A stretch of 64,000 bases of DNA from Paraescarpia echinospica (taxonomy: Eukaryota; Annelida; Polychaeta; Sabellida; Siboglinidae), in NCBI GenBank assembly GCA_020002185.1, contig CM034537.1:12542625-12606624 (forward strand), in the 5' to 3' direction. The notes under the pieces are model-generated. The model did no database searches. It was not told the DNA's origin and worked only from the letters and a program-made list of their open reading frames with translations. The position numbers and the translations under genes are program-made. Below are positions 1 through 13,600 of this stretch, in pieces. Each line of letters opens with the position of its first letter. The first letter of the stretch is position 1.

Positions 1-901
1 ACCACTATCGACGCTTTTCAGTCACTAGGGAACATGCTTTTTTCTTTTTTAGTCACTAGATGTCAGCACATCGTTATAAAGCGCACGCGACACCGCATAA
101 CCATTACATAACCTTTTAGCTATTGCTAGTGCTACCCTCTAGTGAATTACTAATTAGTACTTAATTAATTACCCTAATTTTTTACCTAATTAGTACCTGA
201 TTAGTCACTAGAGGTCGACAATCACCCTATCTATTTCCTTATTAGTGCCTCATTAGTTAGTAGATGGCGACACCCTCTTTCTCATGACCCCATCAATCAC
301 TTTGACGTTTACTAAAACATTAGTGCTAAAAAACGTAGGAATTCTACTTATAAAAAACTCAAAAGCCTTTGATCTTAGGTCACTTCCGGTGATCGCGGCG
401 CCTGAACCACTACTCGCATTAACATCTCGTTTGAGAAAGCTTTGATTTCGCTTGTGTTTACTTACACATGAAAACAATTGTGAAATGAACGAGGTGTGTT
501 TTCTTTAATTAAACTACGAACAATCAGATGGGTAAATATGTATGTTATGAATGGAACATTTATATGATTAAGATATACAAATAAAATTACCGTTGTCAAT
601 GGCGCTGGTGTGTATTCACAGTAGAACGTTTTGTTTTTCTAAATGTATACGTAAGAACATCTTTTCAAGCAATTTATTTGTACAAATGTGATTAAATGTG
701 TTACATATATAGAATGTGGTTGCCGCATGGAAGAATTCGACCAGAGTTTTGTTCGAACGACCTTTTTATAATGTATAGCGGAATTAGTAAGTACCACTGT
801 ATTTATATTAACTAACCCGGCGCACAGACAAGCATAAATAACTATAGTTAATGATAGTTTGATTTATAACACCAACATGTGTTCTCATAAAAGATAGTAA
901 C
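1..901. other. Intergenic, no gene recognised
   Basis: AT-rich DNA. Short TAATTAGTAC-like and GTCACTAGA-like motifs recur in the first 270 bases. The open frames are short and show no recognisable protein similarity. Confidence 0.5.
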
Positions 902-961
902 ATGGGGTAAGTTGATCCAAGGCTAAACTAACCCCAAATTAACTTGCTCAACTTACCCCAT
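902..961. repeat. 60-bp hairpin with perfect 14-bp arms
   Basis: ATGGGGTAAGTTGA at 902-915 is matched exactly by its reverse complement at 948-961, with about 32 bases between. A related phrase (TTTACCCCATGGATCAAGG) occurs near 1,287-1,305, so this may be one end of a small palindromic or inverted-repeat element. Confidence 0.6.
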
Positions 962-2205
962 AGTGCACTACACAAAATCAGTAGCTTAGCCTGAAGCATG
1001 GTAGGTGAATTCAACAAACCATGATTTCATCCTAATTTACCAACTATTTTATGCTACCTGCGGATCAGGAAAAATCTGTACAGTAAGATCAATGGGACTT
1101 CACATACCTGTTCCCACAATTTCCACATTTACCGCCACAAATCGCACTTTTGTTCAGAGCATGTTTGACCTTGTCAGATTCAGCTCGTCCCTTACATCAA
1201 CATAAAGACATGTTTTTAGTTATCAGTAGATGGCATAACATTTCGGTTAATTCTTTTCATGAAGCATTGGGAAGGGGTGGCTCAATTTACCCCATGGATC
1301 AAGGTACCCTTGTCTCCCATACACGTTTTCAAAAGACTTAATTTAATTTTTTCGCAATAGTGCTTCAAAGTTACCGCTAGCTGGGACATTATTCAATGTA
1401 TTCACTCGAACCCCTATTTCCCAAACCCCTCTTTCAGAAACGAACCCTTTTAACCATATTGGGTTTCTAAACCAAACCATAGGTAAGTCGAATGAAATGA
1501 CCGATCGTCAGTGTCAGTGTCGGTGTAAGGCTCTCTTGTAAAATGTCAATACGCTTGGTTGACTCGGAGACTCGTACTATTAATACACTTTAATAAAAAC
1601 CTGGCCGCGCACCTGCATAACATTTGTAATGGTATATCCTCAGTACTGCGGAAACTTCGTTCTATTCAATGCATTGTTGAATAGTGTGAACGATCAGATA
1701 CTCGAGGTCAGTCGGCCACACACAGAGCTGTGTAGGTTGGGACACAGACACCAATGTTGGAACAAGCAGACACATATATCATGACCACATTCTTGGACCA
1801 TCCAAAACAAAGAACCTAGCCCATTAAAAAGATGCACTGGAACGGAGAAAAAGTGGAAAAAGTAGATGATATATTGCCCATCCATCAAGCTATTAATACA
1901 GCGCAGTTCTTCGCTTTACTACTGAAAATCGCTAACCTTTATGAAAGCTTTTATCAATATTGTCCAACTATCTACGACAGTGAACGCAAAAGTGAGTTCT
2001 GCATTTATTTTCATCTACAATTTGGCCAACGTCGCCGCAGTCACAGGGGACACGCAGTCTGCTAGCATAGCTAAATGACAACTCGGCCAACAATCAAATA
2101 GTCACGCCGACAATCACGTAATTATGAGAACTTGGCCGACAATCACGTAATCAGGTGTTAATGTTGAACAAAGCATTGACGACGTGTTTCTTGAATACAT
2201 ATGAA
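962..2205. other. Intergenic, nothing recognised
   Basis: I see no coding homology. A short direct repeat based on CCGACAATCACGTAAT sits at about 2,109-2,152, just before the microsatellite. Confidence 0.45.
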
Positions 2206-2470
<265 letters not shown>

Positions 2471-3935
2471 TGTGAACTGTGTTCACGGTATCTATCGGTA
2501 AATCGATAGCACACTGTCTGACCACTTAATGAACTTGTTCAAATTCTGGAGGATATTTCGGATGGTATCAGTGGCGGTATGAAACCTATCCGTTAGGTGA
2601 ATTTTATTAATATAACGGTCTAGCCTTGTGATACCCCCAGGTCGACCCGTTTGTGACGGATCAAGCGTGACTCCAGTGGCTTCTGAGAAGAGAATGGCAC
2701 TGATAACATTTCACCTGCAGCGCCGATACGTCAATCACATGTGCACAAAGAGGCACTGAACTAACCAGACCGGAGCGTTCGAGACACGCAAGAATTTTTA
2801 CTTCGTAATCAAGACACTGCATCGGGCTGCGTCATGCTGGCTGACAAACATTCGGACAGAGTAGAGTCGTGAAAAAAATGGTGCTAATAGTAACAAATGT
2901 AAATTATGTTTTATTACTAATTCAATATATGGTTTATATAACTGAACATGGTTTAGTGTAAGAGGGTGTTATATAGTGAGAAAAACACGCGGCTTTTGTA
3001 GGGTATTGTTGGAGTCATAGGATACAGCGGATTTTTTGGAATTGATTTATATCTTGATACCGCAGCAGGTATTTTGAAAACTGGAGATAGACAGTTTTAA
3101 GCAAGGATTCCATATGTGCGGATGTTCATAACGTACATAAGCGGATGATTTTTTGTGTGCGGATGTGGCTGCGGCTGCGTCAAATTGAATCGCTCCATGT
3201 AGCGATTCGAATCGTATCCGCACACGAATCAGATAGGAACTTCCAAGTAGTGGCGTCACTACAGGGGTATTCCCCATCCCGTACGCGTTTCCTTACGTGT
3301 TTCTGTACATGTAGAATTCTAGCTTTACTCTTAGGGAACGCGTCAACGCATTGGCATAGGAAACATATTTCGTGTATATTACCCAATGACGACGATAACG
3401 GCGGCATTATTCAAGGAAGCATTGCAAGACGTCAGTGGTATCAACATAAATAGGAAAGGTTAATATCCGGTGCAAAAATACGTGTGTTTAAACGTTTTGT
3501 AGGCATTTTTAATAGAATATATCAGCAAAACGTTTTAGAGTAATTTGGGTGTGCAAAATCGATAAAATCCATGTTGGCGATATATGGGGGTCAATGACCC
3601 CCTAAATTAAAAAAAACAGTTGACGTCCGATTAACACCCGAATGTAAAACGACACCCTTCTAATTAGCATAATATCGATCACTTAATAAAACTAACCCAG
3701 TTTGGCAACATGTGAAGGATCCATAATTTAAAAAATACAAACATTACGAGTTTTTCACCCGAAACTTAATGAACGACGTTCTAATAATCTAATGTAATAC
3801 CGATCACGTAATGTAACTATTATAACCGTTTTCTCTATATGAGAAAGACAAATATAAATATAATTCAATAATACTTTGTACATTTATTAGGACCAACCAC
3901 AAAAATAAGACTCCTACAAATTGCCACCATCGATT
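2471..3935. other. Intergenic, nothing recognised
   Basis: Short overlapping open frames at 3,047-3,453 contradict each other on the two strands and match no family I know. Confidence 0.45.
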
Positions 3936-4270
3936 TGTGGATTCAGCACACCAAAATTACCCTAAAACGTTTGTTTTCAAAAACTCTTCAGTAACTTTTT
4001 TCAATTTTTTTGCATAGACTTTTCATGTGGTAGTGTCACTATACATAAGAAATCTGTATTTGATTGAATCATTCTAAGGGCACCAAAGGTCCCCTAAAAT
4101 GCTAAATTTGCTAACTAAATTGTCTACTGCAGTAGTTGTAATTGGTCACTGGCAGAGGCTTGTGTCAACAGACAGCATTAACCCACTAGACCCCTGTTAA
4201 ACTGGACAGTTGCATGTAGGTTTTAAGCTGTGTCAAACAGTGGGCTGTAACTAATGTGTAATGGGAATCC
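3936..4270 (+). repeat. Dispersed repeat copy (TTAA-CCCACTAGACCC family)
   Basis: This stretch is similar, in reverse complement, to parts of 37,430-37,560 and 39,340-39,480. Shared phrases include GAAATCTGTATTTGATTGAA (reverse complement near 39,375-39,395) and CAACAGACAGCATTAA (reverse complement near 37,500-37,516). At 4,175-4,190 it contains TTAA followed by CCCACTAGACCC, resembling the terminus of the element at 14,899-15,651. Confidence 0.6.
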
Positions 4271-4906
4271 CTACTGCACTGGTAGAACCTGAGGAACTTT
4301 AAAACAGGAGTTGACATAATTATCAATGCAATATAAAGATATGACCTAGGATTAAAATAAAATAACTTAGATGTAAAATAATATATAAAGTAAAATAACA
4401 CATGTATACTCGAAAAGGTTAAAGCATATTTAGCCAAAAATTATAAGGGATATTATTCAGATGTTTTACTATACATGTTGCAGTTATTCCAGTTATATCA
4501 GTACTATGTCGTTACTACTGTTTTTAACTGTCATTACTACTGTTTTTATGTCAAAATGCATGCTACGCATATATACCTTGTTAACAAATAAAGTGTTATC
4601 ATAGTTCATCTCTTTCTTCTTCCCATTCTGAGGGAAGGTGCGTAAAACACATTTTGTAAACAGCGTCTTCAGGTGACCAGTTTTGACAATACGCTTGTGC
4701 GTACTGCTGTAGAACGTTGTATAATATCCCCAAAAAAGTAGGCGGTCACACGGACCAGTAACTCAAATAATTTACTGACCCGACGGCAAAGTAGGTGGTC
4801 AGTGACCACCAGGTCAGCGTATATTTTGAACGCTGGCTTCTGGTTGCTCGGCGGACGTCAAATAGAATACTGCCTGTCCACGCCCACGTGCGTTCCAGTA
4901 ATATCA
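4271..4906. other. Intergenic, nothing recognised
   Basis: AT-rich DNA with no coding homology that I can see. Confidence 0.4.
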
Positions 4907-5320
4907 CATTATTATCCGATTATATAGTATGATACTAATGACGTAATATTGTTAAATTGTTGTTTATAGTATATCAATACATTATAACGCATGCTATCAA
5001 AAATAGATAAGCGAGCGAAAAATTAACAACTCAGAACACGTCCAAGACATGAAATTCTACGGTCGCTAGCACCCTCACGGCTCGTCCTGTCCCGGCGATC
5101 TTGGTATCATTTGAAAGGATGCACTTTTGTTATTCTAGCTTCATCTACATTTCCCGGTAACCGTTTAAAGAACACCGATAACGGACCTACAATCACGCGG
5201 TTTTCGGTATTCGGTACGGTTCCGAACGATGTTGGCGGCGGGTATTCAGTACACTAATCTTCCGATTGCGGCGCTATTTTCCTAATTTGCATAGGTTCAG
5301 ACATGCGCACTTCACCATTT

Positions 5321-5562
5321 CTTGATTTCATGTTATAAGCTCCACCCACTTTTAAACCGCGGCGAAATTGATGTGCATTGATCGCAGCGAAACCGATATA
5401 TCTCTACGTCGGCGTGACGACACAATAACGTACGCCACCCAACCCGTCTAAATTCGTTGCGTTGGTTGATTGACATACGTGATTGTGACGTCACGCCTAC
5501 TTCGCGTATGTCATTTTACCAGCCGTTTGAAAGTGGGTGGAGCTTATCCCATGAAATCAGAT
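5321..5562. repeat. Inverted-repeat element, about 240 bp
   Basis: GATTTCATGTTATAAGCTCC at about 5,324 continues into CACCCACTTT. It is mirrored by AAAGTGGGTGGAGCTTATCC at about 5,529 followed by CATGAAATC. The arms are about 35 bp with a few mismatches, as in a MITE. It lies inside the larger repeat complex. Confidence 0.55.
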
Positions 5563-5984
5563 AGTGGTATCCAAAGACCGTATATCAATACAAGACGGTG
5601 CAGCGCGCGCTATTTACATTGTTCGAGAAAAGTAGGCCTACATAAGCAGTTCGTCCGCCATTCTGGAGTTGCGCCAAGTCAAACCATATGCGTGCAGAAA
5701 ATGCAGTTCTTTGCAATACCATTGCTCAACATTTCAACGATAACCTCAATATTTTAATTATATAAGAAGTGGTACAGCCTGACGATTATTCTGATGAAAC
5801 ACGACGAAGTTCAGATGGCTCAATAAATAATTGCAACGTTTCTACGTGATTTGTTTGCAAATTTAATTATTTTGAATTGTGATAGGTAAAAAACTTCAAG
5901 GATTACTTTAATATCTTTCATTTGATATGACGCATCACTGCTTGGTGATTATTCTGATGAAATGAGGTCCCTGAACAAATACGC

Positions 5985-6150
5985 TAACATCGCGCGCAGC
6001 GGTCCCGCAGGCGCATGCGCTTGCCTCCCGAATGGCGGACAAAAACCTTCAGTGTAGACTGCCATTTTCTCGCTCAGTGACGCTTCCTGTCCAAATAGAG
6101 GCTTCTTGGTGGTGTCTCAATCGGTAGATTGGTGAACTGTGTCGACGAAA
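5985..6150. promoter_or_regulatory. CpG-richer, promoter-like patch
   Basis: A locally GC-rich stretch carries the palindrome GCGCATGCGC (NRF-1-like) near 6,011 and AATGGCGGAC (YY1-like) near 6,031. Such motifs are common at housekeeping promoters. No gene starting here can be shown, and the patch lies inside the rearranged repeat complex, so it may instead belong to a transposon. Confidence 0.2.
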
Positions 6151-7230
6151 CAACATCGTTCGCAGTGTCTAAGACACCGGAACGGGCCAGGTTGTAGGTC
6201 CGTTTTCATTTAATTTTAGGAAGGATTATCAGGAAACCATTTATATGTTTGAATAGCAGAAAGCTTAAACTTTCAAACGACATCAATATTGTTGGGATCC
6301 GACGAACCGTAATGGTACTAGCTGTCGTTCAAAAGGCGTTTTAGGAACGTGTTTGACAGTTATTCATTTTTCGCTCGCTTATCTATTTTTGATGCTATGC
6401 ATGCAATAGGGAAATGGTTCCGAATGGTCGGGCTTTTTGCATTTCCCCTTAGGAAAGGCTAAAAGCACGAATTTTCGTGAACAATGACACACGGGAATGT
6501 CGGTTATATTTTCACCGATGTTGGACAATTTAACAATACTACATTACTATCCGGCCATACAGTAGGATACTAATGTAATATTGTTAAATTGTTGTTTATA
6601 GTATATAAATACATTATAAGGCATTATATGCATGTACTAGGGAAATGGTTCCGAATGGTCGGGCTTTTAGCATTTCCCCCTAAGAAAGGCTAAATGCCCG
6701 AGTTTTCGTGACCAGTGACACAAGGGAATGGCCCGCACGCACGGCAGAATATGACAGTTACGTATAGCGTGCACATACGTACGCAAAAGTATAATGATTT
6801 GTGCGCTGTTTAGTGACGTTGGTATGCTACATCATTGTCATTGAAAAGATAGCTCCACTGCGTAGTTCTCCTAGATAGCCGCCGGGTAGCCCGACTAATT
6901 GTCCTGGCTTCACTTTTCGACCGATATTTAGCGTGAGTGGTGTCTCTTTCCTTCTATTCTTTTTGGTTAAACTTAACATTTTGTAAAGCTTGGAAGTCAT
7001 TTCCATAGCCAATTAGAGACAATTTTTACTAAGAACGTGCGTTCCTCTTTTCCAAAAAAATATTAGGTAATTTGTCAACATTAAAAGTGCAGTTTTGGGG
7101 AAAATATAATTAATCTGATTACGAGAACAGTAGTGTAATTTTGGAACTTAATCATCGTGACAGCTATACAGCGAAAACACCTTGGCTGATTTGTTTAGTC
7201 GTCCAGTTATATGGCATTAATTAAACTGAG

Positions 7231-7592
7231 GGTAATCAGAGACGAATCCAGAGAGGGTAGTCTATGGGGGCACAAAACCTCCACTAGCGGCCGTATCAAA
7301 TGGCGTAGGCACTGTTTCGCTGTCGCGCCGCCGTAACTTCTTGGCTCGACCGGTGACAAGAGAATACGGGGGGAGGGGGTGCTCTTGAAAATGTTCCGTC
7401 GCTGCTCGGGCGCAATTTCATCTATTTCTCGCAGTCTCCTATCTCGCCTCGACACTGTTGAAATATTTTCGCCGCCGCATCGGCACAACTTCACTAACCT
7501 GAACGAGGGCACATTTCCAATGCACGGCCAAATTCCAATGGTCCAGGGGGCACGTGCCATCCAGCCTTCCCCTGGATCCGCCTATGGTAGCC
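7231..7592. mobile_element. Possible non-autonomous DNA transposon (MITE)
   Basis: The right end reads CTGGATCCGCCTATGGTAGC and the left end contains TAATCAGAGACGAATCCAG, an imperfect inverted repeat of the GGCGGATCCAGG type seen in many animal hAT-like elements. The interior is GC-richer than its surroundings. The arms match at only about two thirds of positions and I find no clear target duplication. Confidence 0.35.
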
Positions 7593-9204
7593 TAATCAGT
7601 TTCTTCGGATGAACAATTTATTTATGTTCTCGCGTGTTTGCTCCCAGATGGTTGTCCTAAAAATAGTTATTTCTCAATTTAGAATTATTAGGACTGTACT
7701 CTTTTAATGAAACTGTCCGTTTTGAGACATAACCACTAGTAGATCGCCCTTGTTATGGTGCACGTACCTTAACAAAATATATAGTGAAGAGTACAATGGG
7801 CTGGGTTGATAACAAGTGATAAGGCAGGATGGGGCCGGATGGCGGGGGCAAGTTAGCCGGACTAGGAGGGGCAAGTGAAAGTGCTGGGGGCAATGCCATC
7901 TACTTTGTATGTTACAAAACGCCCATTACAGGCTTGGCACAAGCCGCACAACGTATTGCACTCTAACACATGACTAATGTTCTTTTGTAGAAAGCGTTGC
8001 AGTCCTTTTCCAGGTTTAATAGTCCAGAAAGGCGTCTTTTTGTACCGTCTATTTGGCGTAAATGGCGTAGCAACAGTTAACCCATTTCCGCAGTAATGAC
8101 GCAATACCCCGCGTCACGACTGCCCCTCAAGCTAAGCGTCATTAACTTGTTGGTTCTAAAGGATACCCCCAATTCCCGAGTTGTCTTGTTATCTTGACAT
8201 GCCACTGAGCGCGGTGTTTAAAACATCGGACTGTCGTTGAAGAGGACAACGACACAACGAGCTATCGTTTCGGAAATTGAGCAGTTTTGTAGGAATTTAG
8301 TGATGAAAGCAAACCACCAGTGTAGTTGTCTAAAGGGGACCCCCAAAGAACAAGAAATAATTTCTCGGCACTGTAAGATCTGTTCATTCATTGTTATGAG
8401 TGGTTAAAAATGCGTGTGAGACACTTCACCTATTAAAATCATTTTCCTGCCAGTCATAATTCAGCTGATTATAAAGAAATGGCATACCATTTTCTAAGAC
8501 GCTGCACGTTGTTTTTGAACGTGTAGGGCCTGTATTATGTTTAGGGCAAGACAGTGTATATTTTATTCCAAATACTGTACATCAAAATCAGATAACCCAA
8601 CACAACTCACTTTAATAAATTACATGGCTCATACGCTTAGACTATTATCCGACGTGTCTTGCATGGGAAATATATATGCTATTTCTGTGTTCGGTTGCAA
8701 AGTTTCTATACAATGGCACGTCAGGGGCTTTTGGCGGCAGCACCCTGCCAGAAACACCTAGCCTCGATTATCCAGCCGTCGTCAGGTGGCAGCGTTGGTC
8801 CCTAATTACGGCCTGGATTATTAAGCTGCCAATGTTACCGGTAGGTGGCTTTACCCCAGATTCGGGAAGAGACGACGATTGCCTCTCAGGCCAACTATGA
8901 AATAACAAATATTAAATAAGGATACATTTTTATCAGGTAACACTATACTATAACAACTACTGAACATTAAATTTGTATTGAGACATATCACAGAAAAAAT
9001 AAACCGACATGAAACTTTTTTCGTAGTTTAGTCTTTTAATCACATGCATATTCACTAGGTGGCAGCTCTCGAGTCTATCAATGATTCCGTATTGACGTTC
9101 TTTGCTATGCTCGAGCAGAAACAAATTTAACTAAAAAAACTAATCGATGACGCGCGCAACGGTCGGACTGCTAACTAATATAAGGTACAACCAAAGCGTG
9201 CTGA

Positions 9205-9282
9205 TCTTGGTGCTAAGTCGGTAGCGTGTGGAGCAACTATTTTTAGGGTCCTCGGTTCGAATCTCATAGAGTACTCGAAACT
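9205..9282 (+). other. tRNA-like Pol III promoter motif
   Basis: GGTTCGAATCT at 9,254-9,264 is a good B box. TAAGTCGGTAGCG near 9,213 is a fair A box at suitable spacing. No convincing cloverleaf or acceptor stem was found, so this is more likely a SINE head or tRNA relic than a working tRNA gene. Confidence 0.3.
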
Positions 9283-9960
9283 TCTGTTTGTGTTCATTTA
9301 GTTTAAGATAAATTTTATTTGTATAATACTATTTCGGGCACTATTTCGTAATCGAAAACATACATAATATATAAACATTCTGGGGGACAGACGTGTTAAC
9401 TGGCAGTGAGCAATCAAAACGCGATTCTGAGCCAGACTCTCTTTCTGGCAAAGTCACGCAGCCAGGCGAGAGTCGGTTAAGCGAGATTAGGTCCTGACGA
9501 ATCCTTAAGCTTTATCTCTTCCTTAAAACAATTACATTATTACAATTCTATTATTCTTGCACACTAGCTTCGTTATTGTGCAGGACATCAATGAAAACAA
9601 CACTTAACGGTTTGCAAGACAATTTTAATACATCCTGTAAACATGGCACAGCCAAGCGTAAAGAGTAAGACGTAACGCGTGAAGTTGATCCCCTCAGTAT
9701 GAAGGGTGGCGCAAGCACATAGCTGAGATCACAGTAACTTGTTTAAAATGGCGACACCACGGAAAATTTATGACAATTACGCTAACGAATTACTAACTGA
9801 TCTGATGCAGCTGTCAGCAAGATATTTTAAAATGAAAATAATTAGATCATGAGCAATCGGTTGGAATCACGGTTACAATGTTCATCTGGGCATTAGAGAA
9901 TTGGTTCTAAAGTAGCAGGTAATAAAAAATATATATATAAATGTATTCCTATGATTGTAA

Positions 9961-10534
9961 CCAGTCTTCTTTCTAGGTACATTTGCACAGAACTTAAAAA
10001 ATAAAGGAGACTTTACAACAAAAACAAATTACAATCTAAAAGTGACAAAATTGGTACACTAACATTCCATAATTGCATATGTCAGGGATTATATTACCAT
10101 AGTAAGCTCACTAATCAGATTTCAATGTTTCTGTACACAGCACAAGTGTAGGGAAACAATTTTGAAATGAAAAGGATACACAACTGAAAGTTTCATATCT
10201 GAAGCAAGCAAATGCAGTTCTTCCAAGATAAATGAAGTCGACAAACATAGATTACGTTTACAATGATGACATATGATGCAAAACTAAAATGTATCTTAAA
10301 ATAATGCACTTACGAACCTCCACTTCAAGTGAAACTACGTCGTCACCGTCAGCATTTCAAAAAGGCAAGATGGTGGGTAGGAATGTATCCAGTATGAAAC
10401 CATCATCATTCACAACATCCAAACTTGCTGTGCGGTCTGTTGCAATCAGTCAATGCAACTTGCTATGTAATTAAACCAGTGGTGTGATGGGCCCTGGTGA
10501 CTCGATGACATCACGAACACGTCACATGTGATCA
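9961..10534. other. Region 3' of the PARP stop codon
   Basis: This should contain the 3' UTR of the minus-strand PARP gene. I found no clear polyadenylation signal on the minus strand and cannot place the transcript end. Confidence 0.35.
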
Positions 10535-10688
10535 TCACTTGAACTTAAAGTTCACCTTCAGCAGGTATCGCATGCGGATCTGTTTCGTGTCGTACACTAC
10601 ATACTCATTGTAGTTGAGGGTGAATCCGTCCGGGTTCCGTACCTTTGTATCTCTCCCCTTTCCGATGGGAACCACGGTGCCGTCTTCC
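10535..10688 (-). CDS. PARP last exon: catalytic Glu and stop
   Basis: Acceptor GTTTCAG. Encodes [16 protein letters not shown], then [20 protein letters not shown] and [11 protein letters not shown], then TGA at 10,535-10,537. The Glu of NEYVVY is the polymerase-defining third residue of the triad. The C-terminus ends at the usual PARP2 position. Confidence 0.95.
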
Positions 10689-13600
10689 CTGAAACAAACA
10701 TCACAATACATTAAATAAGAAAATTTTCTTACTACACAACTAGAAAATTCAACACACATCAATGTTTCGACCGTCTTTAATAACCTACATCGGGAACTGC
10801 TCTTCCTTTGCTCGCCAGATGTCGTCAATCAAATTTTTTAGTTCATGAATGAGAACATTTTGTTATTTAATTATTCTTCCAACTTGATGAACATTTTCAT
10901 GAAGGCATTGCAATACAGCTACATCACTAATATCAAACATTGCAATACAGCTACATCACTAGTAGCAAACACTGCAATACAGCTACATCACTAGTACCAA
11001 ACATTGCAATACAGCTACATCACTAGTAGCTAACATTGCAATACAGCTACATCACTAATATCAAACATTGCAATACAGCTACATCACTAGTAGCAAACAC
11101 TGCAATACAGCTACATCACTAGTAGCAAACATTGCAATACAGCTACATCACTAGTAGCTAACATTGCAATACAGCTACATCACTAATATCAAACATTGCA
11201 ATACAGCTACATCACTAGTAGCAAACACTGCAATACAGCTACATCACTAATATCAAACATTGCAATACAGCTACATCACTAGTAGCAAACACTGCAATAC
11301 AGCTACATCACTAGTAGCAAACATTGCAATACAGCTACATCACTAGTAGCTAACATTGCAATACAGCTACATCACTAGTAGCAAACATTGCAATACAGCT
11401 TCATCACTAGTAGCAAACATTGCAATACAGCTACATCACTAGTAGCAAAAATTACAATACAGCTATATCACTAGTAGCAAACATTGCAATACAGCTACAT
11501 CACTAGTAGCAAAAATTGCAATACAGCTACATCACTAGTAGCAAAAATTACAATACAGCTATATCACTAGTAGCAAACATTGCAATACAGCTTCATAACT
11601 AGTAGCAAACATTGCAATACAGCAACATCACCAGTAGCAAACATTGCAATACAGCTACATCACCAGTAGCAAACATTGCAATACAGCTACATCACCAGTA
11701 GCAAACATTGCAATACAGCTACATCACTAGTGGCAAACATTGCAATACAGCTACATCACTAGTGGCAAACTTTGCAATACAGCTACATCACTAGTGGCAA
11801 ACTTTGCAATACAGCTACATCACTAGTGGCAAACATTGCAATACAGCTACATCACTAGTAGCAAACGTTGCAATACAGCTACATCACTAGTAGCAAACAT
11901 TGCAATACAGCTACATCACTAGTAGCAAACATTGCAATACAGCTACATCACTAGTGGCAAACATTGCAATACAACTACATCACTAGTAGCAAACATTGCA
12001 ATACAGCTACATCATTAGTAGCAAACATTGCAATACAGCTACATCATTAGTAGCAAACACTGCAATACAGCTACATCACTAGTAGCAAACATTGCAATAC
12101 ACCTACATCACTATTAGCAAACACTGCAATACAGCTACACCACTAGTAGCAAACATTGCAATACAGCTACACCACTAGTAGCAAACATTGCAATAAAACT
12201 TCATCACCAGTAGCAAAAATTCTGCAGTGGTTTATTAAAACGAAAATGTTTTCAATTACAGTCTGCTTATTCACAACTACAACAGTATGCCAAGATCTAA
12301 CTGATTCAGAATATTACCTGGTAGATAACACTGAGTGCCTGACACTATTGGACGATTTGTCATATAAGTAATCCTTAATGCTACATCATAATAATAATAA
12401 TTAAGTCTTATATAGTGCTGTGTTTTGTCCTTAGTTCTGTTCAAAGTGTTTTATTAAAAAAATCCGAAAGCAACAAACTTGCACTGTATTGTGGCTAACA
12501 AGACTGCTTTCAATGTTTATTATTACACTCTTAAGTTTCCACCTCCCCTCGAAAGTCACAATATCATCTAACAATGACACCGTTTTGTTCTGACTTCCCT
12601 CCACGTCCCCCTAGTAACCCCTCAAATTACTGTTAGTAACAATTTTGAACTCTGGCTAGAACAGTGCAAGTTGTAACAGTGGTACACTATAAGAGCAGTG
12701 CAAGTTGTAACAGTGGTACACTATAAGAGCAGTGCAAGTTGTAACAGTGGTACACTATAAGAGCAGTGCAAGTTGTAACAGTGGTACACTATAAGAGCAG
12801 TGCAAGTTGTAACAGTGGTACACTATAAGAGCAGTGCAAGTTGTAACAGTGGTACACTATAAGAGCAGTGCAAGTTGTAACAGTGGTACACTATAAGAGC
12901 AGTGCAAGTTGTAACAGTGGTACACTATAAGAGCAGTGCAAGTTGTAACAGTGGTACACTATAAGAGCAGTGCAAGTTGTAACAGTGGTACACTATAAGA
13001 GCAGTGCAAGTTGTAACAGTGGTACACTATAAGAGCAGTGCAAGTTGTAACAGTGGTACACTATAAGAGCAGTGCAAGTTGTAACAGTGGTACATTATAA
13101 GTAGGATATTATTTTGTGAAGACATCGCATACGTGATCTGTCACCGTCCTGTGCATATGCTGTTCCTTGGGTAAATAGGTCTTCTCTTATATAAAGCAGA
13201 TTACAACTTGCCTCTGTTACAAGAAGTTCCATTATTCCCTATCAAATTCTCTCCAAAGCAGTAATTTACAACCACTTTATGTCGCAGATATTTAACAAGT
13301 AATTCAAATTACAATTTATCTTATTTGCATACATACTGTGTAATGTTTTGACCATGACTGAAATATAGTCACTAACCAGTAGATGGCAGCATAGTCACTG
13401 AACTACCACACAATGGTGGAAAATGTCACCCTTGCCCCGGTTCATTAATTTAAGTTTTTTGTTGCTCTCTCCAGTGAATTTTTGTCACTTGCATTATCAT
13501 GTAAAATGTGTACTTTATTTGTGATGCAAACCAATTTTCTTCAAGCAAAACAAAGGGTCCGAGGGATAAAACAAGTTTTGTTTAATTTACCGATCTCAAT

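Larger units (their letters stand above)
4907..6735. repeat. Rearranged repeat complex
   Basis: Several repeat relationships overlap here. About 4,907-4,992 is directly repeated at about 6,535-6,625. An ATAGATAAGCGAGCGAAAAA segment near 5,003 returns inverted near 6,370-6,395. A block of about 95 bp beginning AGGGAAATGGTTCCGAATGG occurs at about 6,408 and again at about 6,642. The pattern suggests transposon remnants that have recombined or nested. I see no transposase coding sequence. Confidence 0.6.
6736..9960. other. Intergenic, no gene recognised
   Basis: Mostly unannotatable. It includes a possible MITE (7,231-7,592) and a tRNA-like Pol III motif (about 9,205-9,282), listed separately. 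A 61-codon minus-strand open frame at 6,827-7,012 has protein-like composition but no recognisable homology. Confidence 0.4.

Noticed and set aside
5785..5815. Hammerhead ribozyme core (CTGATGAAACACGACGAA)
   Set aside because: The CTGATGA box is present, but the required GAAA box after a short helix and the cleavage-site helix cannot be placed.
6032..6124. Short plus-strand open frame starting ATGGCGGAC in the CpG-rich patch
   Set aside because: Only about 30 codons, no homology, and within a rearranged repeat complex.
9205..9282. Functional tRNA gene
   Set aside because: The B box is good, but no acceptor stem or full cloverleaf can be drawn.
10906..13101. CRISPR-like arrays
   Set aside because: The repeats are directly adjacent, with no unique spacers and no cas genes. 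They are eukaryotic intronic minisatellites.
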